Of a stretch of 53,013 nt of DNA, positions 1-6,972 are shown in pieces; the first letter of the stretch is position 1, and every line of letters begins with the position of its first letter. The DNA lies in assembly GCF_001707885.1 (NCBI RefSeq), contig NZ_MASS01000028.1, positions 1 through 53,013 on the forward strand, written 5' to 3'. The position numbers were made by a program, and so were the translations under genes. Source of the stretch: Desulfosporosinus cupriresistens (GTDB taxonomy: Bacteria > Bacillota > Desulfitobacteriia > Desulfitobacteriales > Desulfitobacteriaceae). The notes beneath the pieces are model-generated. The model was not told the DNA's origin. It did not search any database and saw nothing but the letters and a program-made list of their open reading frames with translations.

Positions 1-124
1 GTACCTGTGTTTCTCTCAACTATCTAGGTGTCTGCAATGATCAATAGAAACTCGGGCTATAATTTAACAACAATGGACGGCGGAGGCAGTAAAACAAAAA
101 ATAATTAATTTGGAAAAATATACC

Positions 125-184
125 TTGACGTGCTAGGGTCAAACGCAGTAGAATATATTTGAAAGAAAGTAACTAACTAGTTAC
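125..184 (+). promoter_or_regulatory. Promoter and TetR-type operator of the export operon
   Basis: TTGACG (125-130) and TAGAAT (149-154) are spaced by 18 bases. They are followed by the inverted repeat GTAACT-N4-AGTTAC at 169-184, just downstream of the expected start of transcription. The position fits autorepression by the TetR protein encoded next. The operator role is inferred. Confidence 0.55.
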
Positions 185-209
185 ATACTTTAAAATGGGA
201 GGTACCCCA

Positions 210-872
210 ATGAGCAATCACGAAAAATCAATGTCTAAAAAGGGAGATGGTCGGGAACAACGCTCCGAAGAAAGCCGCGCGCGGATTTTAAATTCGGCGA
301 CGAAGATCTTTGCAGAGAAAGGACTGGATGGTTCACGGATCGATGAGATTGCTGAGGATGCGGGTATTAATAAAAGGATGCTCTATCATTATTATGGCAG
401 CAAAGAAGATCTCTATGTGGAAGTTTTGCGTTACAATTACCACAAAATCTATGCGGTGGGCAAAAACGCTTTTAATTTAGGTCATGATCCTAAAGAGAAT
501 GTGACCAGGGCAGTCAGGGCGTACTTTTACTTTTTAGCTGAGAATGAGTCTTTTGTCCGGCTTATCAGTTGGGAAGCACTCAATAGGGGCCGATATGCAG
601 GTAAGGTGATACCTCAATTTTTTGATTTGGTAGAGTTAGAATTTGGTGACATTATTAAGGATGGGATAAAGCGCAAATATATTCAGCCGGACATGGATTT
701 TCGGCAGGTCATCCTTAGTGTTCAGGCTTTATGTCTGGCCTACTTTAATCGGCGTGAGATTGTTCAGCCTCTTTGGCAGGAAGATCTGCTTTCTGAGAAG
801 ATGCTTGAAGCACGATTGCAGCATATTCTGGCACTTATTTTTAATGGTATCTTTTGTCATAAGGAGGAATAG
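210..872 (+). CDS. TetR/AcrR family transcriptional regulator
   Basis: This is a TetR-family repressor of about 220 residues. The N-terminal helix-turn-helix segment (ARILNSATKIFAEKGLDGSR, then IDEIAEDAGINKRMLYHYYGSK) is typical of the family, and a helical ligand-binding domain follows. An earlier in-frame ATG at 195 exists, but GGGAGGT at 197-203 lies six bases before the ATG at 210, which favours 210. The gene is first in an operon with a membrane fusion protein, an ABC ATPase and two ABC-2 permeases, so it probably represses that exporter. An inverted repeat at 169-184 is the likely operator. The inducing ligand cannot be read from the sequence. Confidence 0.9.
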   Translation: MSNHEKSMSKKGDGREQRSEESRARILNSATKIFAEKGLDGSRIDEIAEDAGINKRMLYHYYGSKEDLYVEVLRYNYHKIYAVGKNAFNLGHDPKENVTRAVRAYFYFLAENESFVRLISWEALNRGRYAGKVIPQFFDLVELEFGDIIKDGIKRKYIQPDMDFRQVILSVQALCLAYFNRREIVQPLWQEDLLSEKMLEARLQHILALIFNGIFCHKEE

Positions 873-875
873 AGA

Positions 876-1943
876 ATGGATGCCCTAGCCAAGATTAACT
901 TAAAGAAAATAGGGACTTTTATTATTTTTATGGGAATTATTATCGCCAGTCTGTTTATTTTTAACCGCTATTTCTACCGGCATGAGGCAGCTTTAGCTGT
1001 TGTGGAGCAGAGTCTTTCGACAACGGGTACTATTGAAGCTACGAATGTGATGGCATCTTTCAAAGTTCCCGGCAAATTAGAGAAGGCGTTTGTTGACGAG
1101 GGGAGCCAAGTGCAAGCCGGTCAGGAAATAGCGTCTTTGGAAGACCGGGAAATAAGCTCTGATCTTGTTTCCGCTCAGGGAGCGTATAATGCAGCGGTAG
1201 GGAATGCTCAGCGGGCAGCCGATGCTGTTCCGTTGACGAGTCAGCAGGCGGAAAGTACGATAGCTCAGACCCAGGCAAAAGTTGCTCAAGCGGAAATAGG
1301 GGTTAACGATGCTAAGTTGTCCTTTGACCGTGCCACAGAATTAGTTAAGAGTGGTGCTGCACCGCAAAAGACGCTGGATGATGCCACTAATGCTTATAAT
1401 TTGGCGCAGAGCAAGCTTCAGGAAGCTCAGGCTGCTCTTGAACAGGCTACGTCGGCTCGGGCGAATGTGACCATTGCTGAGGCTCAGTCTCAGGCAGCTC
1501 AAGGAACGGTTATACAAGCCGATGGGGCTGTCCAAAAAGCCAATGCTTATCTTAGTAATACCCACTTGCTTTCTCCGATGTCCGGGTTCATTACTCAGAA
1601 GTACCTTCAGGCAGGTGAAATGTTGAATGCCGGTACTCCGGTCTATGAGATTACAGATTTGTCTCACCCTTATGTGAACGTTTACATCAGCGAAGCGAAG
1701 ATAGGGCGTGTTCAGCTGAATCAAGAAGCGGAAATTACCGTGGATGCTTTTCCCGGCAAGGTATTTAAGGGTAAGGTCGTCTTAATTAATGGGGCCGGCG
1801 AATTTGCCGTCAAGAAAGCGATCAATGAACAATATGAACATGATATTCGGAGCTTCCAGGTCAAGATTGATATCCCCAACCAAGATTTAGCACTTAAGAC
1901 GGGGATGACTGCCAAAGTCAAAATCCTAGAGGGGGCAAAGTAA
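876..1943 (+). CDS. HlyD-family membrane fusion (periplasmic adaptor-type) protein
   Basis: The protein has 355 residues. An N-terminal membrane anchor (about residues 13-31) is followed by a split biotinyl-lipoyl half motif, a long Ala/Gln-rich coiled-coil hairpin (about 95-215), the second lipoyl half and beta-barrel segments near the C-terminus. This is the usual order in HlyD/EmrA/YbhG adaptors. The start follows AAGGAGG, which overlaps the 3' end of the TetR gene. Together with the ATPase and two permeases it forms a YbhGFSR-like export system. In a Firmicute the adaptor would extend outward from the membrane. The substrate is unknown, but drugs or hydrophobic toxins are common for this family. 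Confidence 0.9.
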   Translation: MDALAKINLKKIGTFIIFMGIIIASLFIFNRYFYRHEAALAVVEQSLSTTGTIEATNVMASFKVPGKLEKAFVDEGSQVQAGQEIASLEDREISSDLVSAQGAYNAAVGNAQRAADAVPLTSQQAESTIAQTQAKVAQAEIGVNDAKLSFDRATELVKSGAAPQKTLDDATNAYNLAQSKLQEAQAALEQATSARANVTIAEAQSQAAQGTVIQADGAVQKANAYLSNTHLLSPMSGFITQKYLQAGEMLNAGTPVYEITDLSHPYVNVYISEAKIGRVQLNQEAEITVDAFPGKVFKGKVVLINGAGEFAVKKAINEQYEHDIRSFQVKIDIPNQDLALKTGMTAKVKILEGAK

Positions 1944-1945
1944 GT

Positions 1946-2653
1946 ATGGAGCCTGTAATTAGGGTTACTAATCTTGTCCAGAAAATAGGCCGCAAGCTGC
2001 TTTTTCAGGGAATCTCGTTTGAAGTTCAGTCTGGAGAATGCTTTGGCATATTTGGTACTCGGGGAGCAGGCAAGACGTCCTTAGTACATATTTTAGCAGG
2101 AGTCGATCGCTTTAAATCGGGTCAGGTTGAAATCTTGGGGTTTAATATTAACAAAACAGAGAAGTTCAAGCGGAGCTTGGGGCTTGTGACTCAAGAGAGC
2201 AGTTTATTCCGGGACATGACGGTAGTGGAAAATCTCGATTTTATCGCCGCCTTAAAAAAAGCCTCTCGGGCCGCTGTGCGTGAGATGAATGAGCGTCTTC
2301 AACTTCAGGAGTTTTTGACGAAGCCGGTAACTTTGCTGGATATCGGTGTTTTGCAGCGGGTTTCTCTGGCTTGTGCTCTGCTTAATCAGCCAAAGTTGTT
2401 AATTCTTGATGAAATTATTAAGGATATTGATCTCTTTTCACGTAATCTTATATTGAAGGAGCTGGAGCAATTTTTAGCTGAAGGTGGAACTTGTGTCAGC
2501 ACCTTTAGTAATTTTGCCTTTTCGCAATCGTTTAGTAAAGTTGCCTGGCTGGAGGGTGGAGAGATGGCCATTTATGATCCGGAAGCTGCTCAGGAGGAAT
2601 GGAAAAGGCAGGAGAAATATTACGCAGAACAGAGTGGTCGCTATGATGATTAG
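1946..2653 (+). CDS. ABC transporter ATP-binding protein with degenerate motifs
   Basis: This is a single nucleotide-binding domain of 235 residues. Walker A is intact (GTRGAGKTS), the Q-loop region reads LVTQES, and Walker B ends LLILDE. The LSGGQ signature is replaced by LDIGVLQ, and the histidine switch region reads CVSTFSNF with no histidine. These losses would impair ordinary ATP hydrolysis unless a partner subunit compensates. The gene starts three bases after the adaptor stop and overlaps the next permease by about 11 bases, so translation is probably coupled. It belongs to the exporter operon. Reading errors are unlikely because the frame is open throughout. Confidence 0.85.
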   Translation: MEPVIRVTNLVQKIGRKLLFQGISFEVQSGECFGIFGTRGAGKTSLVHILAGVDRFKSGQVEILGFNINKTEKFKRSLGLVTQESSLFRDMTVVENLDFIAALKKASRAAVREMNERLQLQEFLTKPVTLLDIGVLQRVSLACALLNQPKLLILDEIIKDIDLFSRNLILKELEQFLAEGGTCVSTFSNFAFSQSFSKVAWLEGGEMAIYDPEAAQEEWKRQEKYYAEQSGRYDD

Positions 2654-3803
2654 ACAATGTCTGGTTATTATGCAGCGCGAATTATTGTACATGTGGCGGG
2701 ACAAAAGTCTGCGCAATATTTTGCTCGTCGGACCGTTGCTGGCGTTGTTGCTTATGGCCGGTGTTTATAGTTCTCAGCGGATTGAAAATATTTCAACAGC
2801 CCTTGTGGACCTAGATAGGAGCAGTGCCAGCCGTCAAGTGATAACTGATTTAAAAAACAGCCAAAACTTGCAGGTCGTTGCCTATTTCGATACCTTTAGT
2901 CAGTTGGAGGAGTCGATTAAGCGAGGCGAAGTAATTGTTGGGGTGGTAATTCCCGAGAACTATGGCAAAGATATTGCTTTGCAGCGTCAGACTAAGGTTG
3001 CGGTAATGATTGATGGTATGAACATGGCTTATGCGACAAATGCTTCCAGTGCTGTGCTGACAGTTACCCGAACTTTAGGGGCTCAGGTCGGGATTCAAAC
3101 CTTAATTGCTAAGGGGATTCAAGCAAATCAGGCCCAAGAAGCCTATCAGTCCATTGCTTTTCCTGAAGAAGCCTGGTTTAATCCTACGGCCAATTACGCT
3201 TATTTCCTGGTCTTAGCCTTTGCTTTAAACGTTTGGCAGCAGTGCTGTACTCTGGCATCTTGTATGACGATAATTGGTGAGAATGGGCGGCGCAGCTGGT
3301 ATCAGATTAGGACTTCGGGGATATCACTGTTTAAGCTTTTTTTCTGTAAATCTCTTGTGCATATTAGCATTTTGCTGCTGACTGTGTTACCTGTTTACTT
3401 TCTCGCTTTTGTAGTCTTTAAACTTCCTCTGGCCTGCGGCTGGTCGAGTTTTCTTTTGTTTACCTTAATTTTTATCCTGGCCTTGCATGGGTTAGGTACG
3501 ATGATGTCAAGTCTTTCCCCCAATGCTGTCAATGCCTCACGGTATGGAATGATTATAGCTCTGCCTTCATTTTTGCTTTCCGGTTTCACCTGGCCGCTTC
3601 AAGCCATGCCCCTGTGGCTTCAGCATGTTGTCTGGTTTTTCCCCCAGACTTGGTTCTTTCAGGGTGTGAGTTTTCTGACCTTTAAAAATCCGGGCTGGGG
3701 ATTTATGAGTCACTATTTTTTGGCCTTGGGGCTCATGGCTGTTCTTTTCTATAGTGTGGCAGCATTGCGGTTAATGGTCAGCGACTTTCCGCATAAGGGG
3801 TGA
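2643..3803 (+). CDS. ABC-2 type transporter permease
   Basis: This permease has about 386 residues, with one N-terminal membrane helix (residues about 20-40), a large extracytoplasmic domain containing the ALVDLDRSS segment, and five or six C-terminal membrane helices. That is the ABC2_membrane_3 (YhiP/YbhR-like) architecture. The frame is open further upstream, but the family N-terminus (MMIRQCLVIMQRELLYMWRD) begins at the ATG at 2643 or 2646, inside the end of the ATPase gene. It pairs with the next gene as the two membrane subunits of the exporter. Confidence 0.87.
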   Translation: MMIRQCLVIMQRELLYMWRDKSLRNILLVGPLLALLLMAGVYSSQRIENISTALVDLDRSSASRQVITDLKNSQNLQVVAYFDTFSQLEESIKRGEVIVGVVIPENYGKDIALQRQTKVAVMIDGMNMAYATNASSAVLTVTRTLGAQVGIQTLIAKGIQANQAQEAYQSIAFPEEAWFNPTANYAYFLVLAFALNVWQQCCTLASCMTIIGENGRRSWYQIRTSGISLFKLFFCKSLVHISILLLTVLPVYFLAFVVFKLPLACGWSSFLLFTLIFILALHGLGTMMSSLSPNAVNASRYGMIIALPSFLLSGFTWPLQAMPLWLQHVVWFFPQTWFFQGVSFLTFKNPGWGFMSHYFLALGLMAVLFYSVAALRLMVSDFPHKG

Positions 3804-3808
3804 TTGAT

Positions 3809-5008
3809 GTGAAGCAAATCTTAAACATAGCTCATTATGAAATCATGCGTATTTTTCGGGAGCGGGTTCTTTTGGCGATATTATTTATCGTTCCGCTCCT
3901 TTATGCCTCGATGTTTGGTTTGGTCTATGTTTCCGCTATTCTGCAGCATGTGCCGCTCGGAATTGTTGATCTTGATCATTCTCAGGAAAGCCGTGCTGTT
4001 GTGTCGGCTTTTGAGAACACCTCGAATTTCGAGGTGTTCCCGCAAGTGAGTACCTACGTTGACTTGGAAGCAGGCATGAAAAATGGCCTGGTTCGAGCAG
4101 GTGTTGTCATTCCGGCGGACTACTCTCAGAAATTGGCGCAGCATCAGCTGACTCAGATTTTGACCGTTTATGATGGCTCAAATCTGATTTATGGGTTTAA
4201 CACGCGCAAGTACTTTCAGCAAGTACTCAATACCTTCAGCGCTGACCATACGGCTGCTTACTTAAGCGGTTTGGGAATGACGAAGCGAGAGATTACCAAC
4301 GTCATGGATACGGTTTCTTATAGTATGGAGGTATGGTATAATCCGACCTTCAGCTACGCTACCTTCATCTATATGGGTTTAGTTCTTATGACTCTCCAGC
4401 AGATTGGGCTTTTGGGAGTTGGGCTGACAGTAACTCGGGAGAAGGAAGAGAATTCCTGGCTTCAGTTTCTTTGCGCGGCAGTCCCTCAGTGGAAGATCTT
4501 CATAGGTAAAGCTCTGCCTTATTTTATCGCTAATTTCTTTAACTATGGCTTATTATTGTGGATTGCGGCACGTTTTGTGAACGTAAAGATCGAAGGTTCG
4601 GTAGGATTAATTCTTTTGCTGGGTTTGCTTTTTGACCTTATTGTTGTTTCAGTAGGGTTTATCGTTTCGGTATATTTTCCGAATTCTTTGTTGGTAACTC
4701 GTTATCTCATGCTGATTTCGGTTCCTATTTTTGTGGCTTCGGGCTATTCCTGGCCGAGCACTCATATCCCGGCAGTGATTAATAAACTGCTTCGAACGAT
4801 GCCTTATACCTGGATGGCCGAAGGGTTCCGTTTGCTCACAGTAAAGAACCTGGGTTTTGATTATATAGCTGATAAAATTATGGTTTTAATCCTTATGGCA
4901 GCGGCAACGACTTTCTTTGCCTTGACTTTCCCTAAGCGAAGGAAACCACCGGCTCAAATCGGACCGGCTGTCAACAGCGCTCTTGATTATCCTAATAAGA
5001 ACTTTTAA
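3809..5008 (+). CDS. ABC-2 type transporter permease (second subunit)
   Basis: The protein has about 399 residues and the same layout as its neighbour: an N-terminal helix, an extracytoplasmic domain with the matching GIVDLDHSQ segment, and five to six C-terminal helices. The two permeases are therefore paralogues and probably form a heterodimer. A GTG at 3800 overlaps the previous stop codon (GTGA). The GTG at 3809 is a better start because AAGGGGTGAT lies eight bases upstream of it. The C-terminus is basic (PKRRKPP). A hairpin at 5164-5192 probably ends the operon. Confidence 0.87.
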   Translation: MKQILNIAHYEIMRIFRERVLLAILFIVPLLYASMFGLVYVSAILQHVPLGIVDLDHSQESRAVVSAFENTSNFEVFPQVSTYVDLEAGMKNGLVRAGVVIPADYSQKLAQHQLTQILTVYDGSNLIYGFNTRKYFQQVLNTFSADHTAAYLSGLGMTKREITNVMDTVSYSMEVWYNPTFSYATFIYMGLVLMTLQQIGLLGVGLTVTREKEENSWLQFLCAAVPQWKIFIGKALPYFIANFFNYGLLLWIAARFVNVKIEGSVGLILLLGLLFDLIVVSVGFIVSVYFPNSLLVTRYLMLISVPIFVASGYSWPSTHIPAVINKLLRTMPYTWMAEGFRLLTVKNLGFDYIADKIMVLILMAAATTFFALTFPKRRKPPAQIGPAVNSALDYPNKNF

Positions 5009-5163
5009 ATCGCTAATTTCAGGACAAGTCAATGACAGGCAGGTTTGTAGGTTCGTAGGTTCGTAAGTAGCAAACCCTATGATATGCGAAAAAGCATCGA
5101 AGGTCTCGCGGCATCAATGTCAAAAAGTTTTTGGTGAGTAAAAAGTAAATCTAACTAGTTTAG

Positions 5164-5192
5164 ACCCCACCTTGAAAATATCGAGGTGGGGT
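5164..5192 (+). terminator. Hairpin terminator after the export operon
   Basis: ACCCCACCT (5164-5172) pairs perfectly with AGGTGGGGT (5184-5192) around an 11-base loop, followed by a weak AT-rich tract. The rest of 5009-5304 holds a short GTAGGTTC direct repeat (near 5045) and no gene. Confidence 0.65.
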
Positions 5193-5304
5193 TATTATAT
5201 GCTATATACACGATGTCTGGGACCTTCCTTTATTCACGGAGGTAAATCTTCAAGGATCCTCAGACTAAGGAAGATTAACAATTAACTTGCATGACCTATT
5301 CTAG

Positions 5305-5335
5305 AGGGGCTGATAGTGACTGTTTTCAGGCCCCT
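5305..5335 (+). repeat. Interspersed hairpin repeat, copy A
   Basis: AGGGGCTGA and TCAGGCCCCT form a hairpin. The flanks (GCATGACCTATTCTA before, CATGGTCCTA after) match copy B at 6825-6857 almost base for base. A third, more divergent copy is at 16835-16867. Confidence 0.6.
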
Positions 5336-5392
5336 TCATGGTCCTAAAAAGTCAGCAAGATATTCAGAGTTTTTTCGAATTTTAAGTATACT

Positions 5393-5457
5393 TTCAGCTA
5401 CATTTCAGCATTAGTTCAGTTCCTTTTCAGAGAAGATTTAGACTTGTTTAGTATACT
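5393..5457 (+). promoter_or_regulatory. 11-bp-spaced TTCAG direct-repeat array and promoter
   Basis: TTCAG occurs at 5393, 5404, 5415 and 5426, exactly 11 bases apart, with one more at 5363. TATACT (5452-5457) follows at the distance of a -10 element, so the last repeat overlaps the -35 zone. This is the geometry of OmpR/PhoB-type response regulator activation sites. A matching array lies at 16975-17012. Confidence 0.65.
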
Positions 5458-5555
5458 AGTTACAGGACTTGTGCGTTTGTGGTAATACTTGGAAAACTGC
5501 GTATCGAAACTCATAGGTCCCTGCTTATTATTACTTTACGAGGAGGTATAAACTA

Positions 5556-6665
5556 ATGTTCAATATCGGGAAAAAAGCATTCATTGGTGCTGTAACTGTA
5601 GGGTGTTTATTTGGGGGGGGCTTACTGTCAAATGTAACAGTTGCAAATGCGGCTACTATTCAAGGAAGCTCCCAGCAAATAACTGGCTTCCAAACAGGAA
5701 TAAATGGTCAGGGGTTGTTGAATAGGTGGCTTCAATCGGGTATTTCGAGTCAACGACAATTCGGGCAACAGCAAGGGCGGAAACTTAGACAACAGCAAGG
5801 ACAACAATTCGGGCAACAAAAGTTGCAATTTGACATCTTTTCACAAGTAGCAAGTATTCTGGATGTCGATGAACAAACCATTATGGATAATTTACAAGCT
5901 GGCGAAACCTTGGCAGAAATCGCAGAAAGTTACGATGTGAGTGAAGCCACTCTTTTGTCAAAACTTGAGGATCTTTTTGGTGATACTATTGATAATGCAG
6001 TAACGGCTGGCACCATTACCGAAACCCAAGCCACAGAAATGGAAGATCAATTAACTGAGCGTTTAACACAGCTTGTAGAAAGCCTATTTAACAATTCGAA
6101 TGGTTTGAACACTTCTCTGTCGGCAGTAAATGATCTTAGTGCTTCATCTGATGGTTCCGATGAAATATCTCTGGACTGGAATTCTGTGAATGATGCAACA
6201 TCCTATTGTATTTACAGAGCTACCTCCTATTCAGGTACTTACACAAAAATTGATACCGTCACAACTACTAGTTATACCGATGATACCGATTTGGCAGATG
6301 ATACAACCTATTATTACAAAGTACAGGCGGTTAACAGTACTGGAACAAGTGCATATTCGTCCATAGTTTTTGCAACTACTGATGAATCTGACGCACTGTC
6401 TGCACCCGATGATCTGACCGCTACTGTTAAAAGTTCCAGTAAAATATCACTAGAATGGGATTCAGTGAGTAATGCAACATCCTATTATATTTACAGATCT
6501 ACCTCGTACTCGGGTACTTACTCGAAAATAGCTACTACTACAACCTCAAGTTATACAAATACTAGCTTGTCAGCTGATACAAAGTATTATTACAAAGTTA
6601 AGGCGGTAAACAGTTCTGAAACAAGCGCATATTCATCGATAGTTTCCGCAACTACTGAAGACTAG
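5556..6665 (+). CDS. Secreted protein with two fibronectin type III domains
   Basis: The protein has 369 residues, and the start follows GAGGAGG. A signal peptide (residues 1 to about 32, ending VANA) is followed by a Gln/Arg-rich low-complexity stretch (about 50-90). Next is a helical segment (about 95-185, with ILDVDEQTIMDNL and LEDLFGDTIDNAVTAGTIT) resembling repeats of small secreted Firmicute proteins. Two fibronectin type III domains fill about 190-278 and 280-367 and are near duplicates of each other (SYSGTYTKI versus SYSGTYSKI). It is probably a cell-surface or exported protein of unknown partner. Its promoter shares an 11-bp repeat array with the GT39 gene at 17.1 kb, suggesting joint control. 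Confidence 0.85.
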   Translation: MFNIGKKAFIGAVTVGCLFGGGLLSNVTVANAATIQGSSQQITGFQTGINGQGLLNRWLQSGISSQRQFGQQQGRKLRQQQGQQFGQQKLQFDIFSQVASILDVDEQTIMDNLQAGETLAEIAESYDVSEATLLSKLEDLFGDTIDNAVTAGTITETQATEMEDQLTERLTQLVESLFNNSNGLNTSLSAVNDLSASSDGSDEISLDWNSVNDATSYCIYRATSYSGTYTKIDTVTTTSYTDDTDLADDTTYYYKVQAVNSTGTSAYSSIVFATTDESDALSAPDDLTATVKSSSKISLEWDSVSNATSYYIYRSTSYSGTYSKIATTTTSSYTNTSLSADTKYYYKVKAVNSSETSAYSSIVSATTED

Positions 6666-6691
6666 AGACTATATATAATAAATTAATACAT

Positions 6692-6736
6692 AAAAAGTCT
6701 CCGAAACTCAAATTTATAAAGTTTTGGAGGCTTTTT
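6692..6736 (+). terminator. Intrinsic terminator after the FN3 protein gene
   Basis: A long stem starts AAAAAGTCTCCGAAACT and returns as AGTTTTGGAGGCTTTTT with two G-U pairs. It ends in a T run. Confidence 0.85.
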
Positions 6737-6761
6737 ATGTAATTGTGCTCTGAAAGATAGT

Positions 6762-6795
6762 ATATGCTGACTCCATAGCGAAAAAGTAATGACTA
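6762..6795 (+). pseudogene. Remnant of the 3' end of a GT39-type glycosyltransferase gene
   Basis: These 34 bases are identical to 19218-19251, which encode the last residues (YADSIAKK and stop) of the GT39 gene plus the bases just after. In frame, the preceding codons read KIV here against LKA there, so the likeness fades upstream. No other part of that gene is present, so this looks like the stub left after deletion of a paralogue. Confidence 0.7.
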
Positions 6796-6824
6796 GTTAC
6801 TATTAATATGCATTACCTTATTCT

Positions 6825-6857
6825 AAAGAGGCTGAAAGCGACTGTTTCAGCCTCTTT
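6825..6857 (+). repeat. Interspersed hairpin repeat, copy B
   Basis: A perfect 13-bp stem (AAAGAGGCTGAAA / TTTCAGCCTCTTT) surrounds a 7-base loop, followed by CATGGTCCTA as in copy A. Between here and 6972 nothing else was recognised. Confidence 0.65.
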
Positions 6858-6972
6858 CATGGTCCTACCAGGTCTAATATCTTCGTCTTGGTATGGTTTG
6901 CAAGCTGCAACTCGTTAATGGGTTTTATTGGTTCAAGTAGCTGACATGCCACCAATGAATAGTTGATAGGGT

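Noticed and set aside
1..124. Possible coding end or feature at the window start
   Set aside because: No open frame or motif with support; left unannotated.
5045..5068. GTAGGTTCGTAGGTTCGTAAG direct repeats as a possible attachment site or CRISPR start
   Set aside because: Only two short copies with no spacer structure or integrase nearby.
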